Assembly (NCBI RefSeq): GCF_034675905.1
Contig: NZ_JAUCCV010000010.1
Location: 868,001 to 932,000, forward strand
Reading direction: 5' to 3'
Source: Castellaniella sp034675905
GTDB taxonomy: Bacteria > Pseudomonadota > Gammaproteobacteria > Burkholderiales > Burkholderiaceae_B
DNA length: 64,000 bases
The notes under the pieces are model-generated. The model saw only the letters and a program-made list of their open reading frames with translations, searched no databases and was not told the origin of the DNA. A program made the position numbers and the translations under genes. The first letter of the stretch is position 1, and every line of letters starts with the position of its first letter. Shown here in pieces: positions 62,044 to 64,000 of the stretch.

Positions 62044-64000
62044 GTGACCTCTTCTTCCAGTTCCCGCACATGGGGTGCAGACGTCGTTGAACTGCTGGGT
62101 TCGATGCGTTTCGCCATCAGCCTGCTGGTCTTCATCTGCGTGGCCAGCCTGATCGGCACCGTGTTGCCGCAAAATCAGGCGACCAATACCTACATCGATC
62201 AGTTCGGGCCGTTCTGGTATGCGGTCTTTGACCAGTTTTCCATCTGGCACATCTATAACAGTCCGTGGTTTTTGCTGATCATGGCGTTTCTGGTCGTGTC
62301 CACGACCTTGTGCGTCATGCGCAATACGCCCAAGATGCTGCGCGACATGCGCACCTTCCGGGAATATGTGCGCGGGTCCAGCCTGAAGGCCTTTCACCAC
62401 AAGGTGGACATCGACAGCACGCTGGCGCCGGATCAGGCGGTGGATCAGGTGGGGGCGCTGCTGCGCAGCCAGGGTTTCCGCTATCGGGTGCGCATCGACG
62501 GCGACAGCCGCATGGTGGCGGCCAAAAAAGGCGCGGCCAACCGGCTGGGATATATCTTTGCCCACGTGGCTATTGTCGTGATCTGCCTGGGCGGGCTGCT
62601 GGACAGTGAACTGCCCGTGCGGCTGCAGACGTGGTTGTTCGACAAGCAGCCGATCGTGGGCAATATGCTGATTTCCGATGTGCCCGAATCCGGGCGGCTG
62701 TCAGCCAGAAACCCCAGTTTTCGCGCCAATATGCTGATCCCCGATGGCAAGCAAAGCAGCATGGGCATTATCGCGGCCGGGCAGGGCGTGTTGTTGCAGC
62801 CCCTGCCGTTTTCAGTGCGCCTGAAAAAATTCTATATCGATTACTACGATACCGGCATGCCCAGTGATTTCCGCAGCGATGTGGTGGTCACGGACCTGGC
62901 GACCGGCGCATCCTTCGATCAGACCATCCAGGTCAACGAACCCCTGCACTACAAGGGGGTGACCGTCTATCAGTCCAGTTTTGACGATGGGGGCAGCGCA
63001 CTCAGCCTGAAGGCCTGGCCGCTGTCCGGCACGCAGGCCCGATCCCAGGATCTGTCCGGGACGGTAGGCGCTCAAGTCCGCCTGCCGAAGGATCTGGGCG
63101 GACAGATGGTGGATTACACCGGTTTGCGCGTCATCAATGTAGAAAACATGAGCAGCGGCGACCCGCAGCCGCAGCCGACCAGTCTGATTCGCGATGTTGC
63201 CGCCGTCACCGGCAGTGCGGCGCGGCCGCGCGACGATAATCTGCGCAATGTCGGTCCCAGCTTTCAGTACCGTTTGATCGGGTCCGACGGGCAGGCCCAC
63301 GAATTCACCCAGTACATGCTGCCGGTGGCGATCGACGGGTTCCCCATGTTCCTGCTGGGAACGCGCAACACGGGGTCCGAACCCTATCGCTACCTGCGCA
63401 TCCCCGCCGACGATCAGGGCACGATGCAGGAATTCATGCAGATGCGCGCCGCGCTGGCCGACCCGGCCCTGCGCGAGGAAGCCGCCCGCCGCTTTGCCGC
63501 CGGCAATGCGCCCGAAGGCGAACAGCGCGATCTGATGTTCCAGGCGGCCCAGGGGGCGTTGCGTACGTTTTCCCAGCGCGGCTTCAACGGCATCATCGAA
63601 TCTGCACCGCAGGACCAGCGGGAAAAGATCCTGAACTTCGCCGTGCCCATGATCCAGCTCAGCCTGCAGGAACTGCGTGGCCTGATGCGGGCGCAGCAGC
63701 ACCTGCCGGCCTTGCCCGCCGATGGGCCGCAGGCCGAACGCGAAGCGCAGTGGCTGCGGCTATCGGTCCTGGCTTTGGCCTCGCTTCCGGATTATCCTGC
63801 CCCTGTGGCGCTGCAGCTGTCGACCTTTGACCAAGTGCAGGCCAGTGTTTTTCAGGTGGCGCGCAGCCCCGGCAAAATCACGGTCTATATCGGCTGCCTG
63901 CTGCTGGTGCTGGGTGTGTTTTCAATGTTCTACATCCGCGAACGGCGCGTGTGGGTCTGGATCCGTCCGTCGGATACGGGCAGCAGTTGGCTGGCCGCCA
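62044..64000 (+). CDS. resB: Cytochrome c biogenesis protein ResB, 3' end cut off by the window
   Basis: At least 652 residues, running past the right edge. Start at GTG 62044 gives TSSSSSRTWGADVVELLGSMRFAISLLVF. Membrane helices lie at about 20-42 (MRFAISLLVFICVASLIGTVLP), 75-98 and 175-190, and near 615-635 (YIGCLLLVLGVFSMFYIRERRVWVW). Between the third and last is a large periplasmic domain. ResB with CcsA forms the System II haem-delivery and cytochrome c attachment complex; ccsA should follow outside the window. It serves the cytochromes c1 and c4 encoded nearby. Confidence 0.93.
   Translation, partial: MTSSSSSRTWGADVVELLGSMRFAISLLVFICVASLIGTVLPQNQATNTYIDQFGPFWYAVFDQFSIWHIYNSPWFLLIMAFLVVSTTLCVMRNTPKMLRDMRTFREYVRGSSLKAFHHKVDIDSTLAPDQAVDQVGALLRSQGFRYRVRIDGDSRMVAAKKGAANRLGYIFAHVAIVVICLGGLLDSELPVRLQTWLFDKQPIVGNMLISDVPESGRLSARNPSFRANMLIPDGKQSSMGIIAAGQGVLLQPLPFSVRLKKFYIDYYDTGMPSDFRSDVVVTDLATGASFDQTIQVNEPLHYKGVTVYQSSFDDGGSALSLKAWPLSGTQARSQDLSGTVGAQVRLPKDLGGQMVDYTGLRVINVENMSSGDPQPQPTSLIRDVAAVTGSAARPRDDNLRNVGPSFQYRLIGSDGQAHEFTQYMLPVAIDGFPMFLLGTRNTGSEPYRYLRIPADDQGTMQEFMQMRAALADPALREEAARRFAAGNAPEGEQRDLMFQAAQGALRTFSQRGFNGIIESAPQDQREKILNFAVPMIQLSLQELRGLMRAQQHLPALPADGPQAEREAQWLRLSVLALASLPDYPAPVALQLSTFDQVQASVFQVARSPGKITVYIGCLLLVLGVFSMFYIRERRVWVWIRPSDTGSSWLAA

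Overview
The window looks like chromosome of a betaproteobacterium of the Burkholderiales, most likely family Alcaligenaceae (the Bordetella / Achromobacter / Castellaniella / Pusillimonas group). DNA is GC-rich. The block order petABC-sspA-sspB, the hemB-engB-cytochrome c4-resB neighbourhood, paired DUF3482/DUF2868 genes and many periplasmic-binding-protein transporters (Tct, TRAP-TAXI, Dpp-like) fit that group. The genus cannot be fixed from the sequence alone. No phage, CRISPR array or complete insertion sequence is visible.

Layout. 1-4.4 kb: the start of an isovaleryl-CoA dehydrogenase gene and its MerR-type regulator LiuR, a divergent metallo-hydrolase sharing a perfect LiuR-like operator, a cystathionine beta-lyase and DsbA. 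4.5-11.5 kb: a SPOR protein, argS, a large RHS gene with a phospholipase-like C-terminus broken by two frameshifts, and two small conserved genes. 11.6-14.7 kb: leuA behind what appears to be a leucine attenuator, and a divergent YkvI-like carrier. 14.7-22 kb: a six-gene operon (UroD-like protein, three Tct transporter subunits, a cysteine-synthase-like PLP enzyme, an opine-dehydrogenase-like enzyme) divergent from its LysR regulator. This is the best candidate here for an undescribed pathway. 22-29.2 kb: a membrane protein, rpoN, bfd-bfr, a secreted unknown, prfC, a LysE exporter and an RhlE helicase. 29.4-37.5 kb: lemA-TPM, a GTPase/membrane-protein pair of unknown role, and a TRAP-TAXI transporter.

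37.6-47.3 kb: a coherent D-amino-acid scavenging cluster: RidA diverges from a five-gene Dpp-like ABC importer, a D-serine-deaminase-like PLP enzyme, an RpiR regulator and an N-acyl-D-amino-acid deacylase. Two near-identical palindromes that resemble RpiR/HexR operators sit in the divergent promoter region, one just downstream of a good sigma-70 promoter. 47.4-52 kb: a cation/proton antiporter, a PhoX phosphatase behind a well-placed Pho box, and the RNA cyclic phosphodiesterase ThpR. 52.0-52.2 kb: a bidirectional terminator whose loop has received a 52-bp palindromic insertion with a 4-bp target duplication, next to tRNA-Thr(UGU). 52.2-64 kb: sspB, sspA, the cytochrome bc1 complex, mscL, a Nif3-like protein, a DegS-like protease, hemB, engB, a dihaem cytochrome c4 and the start of the cytochrome c biogenesis gene resB.
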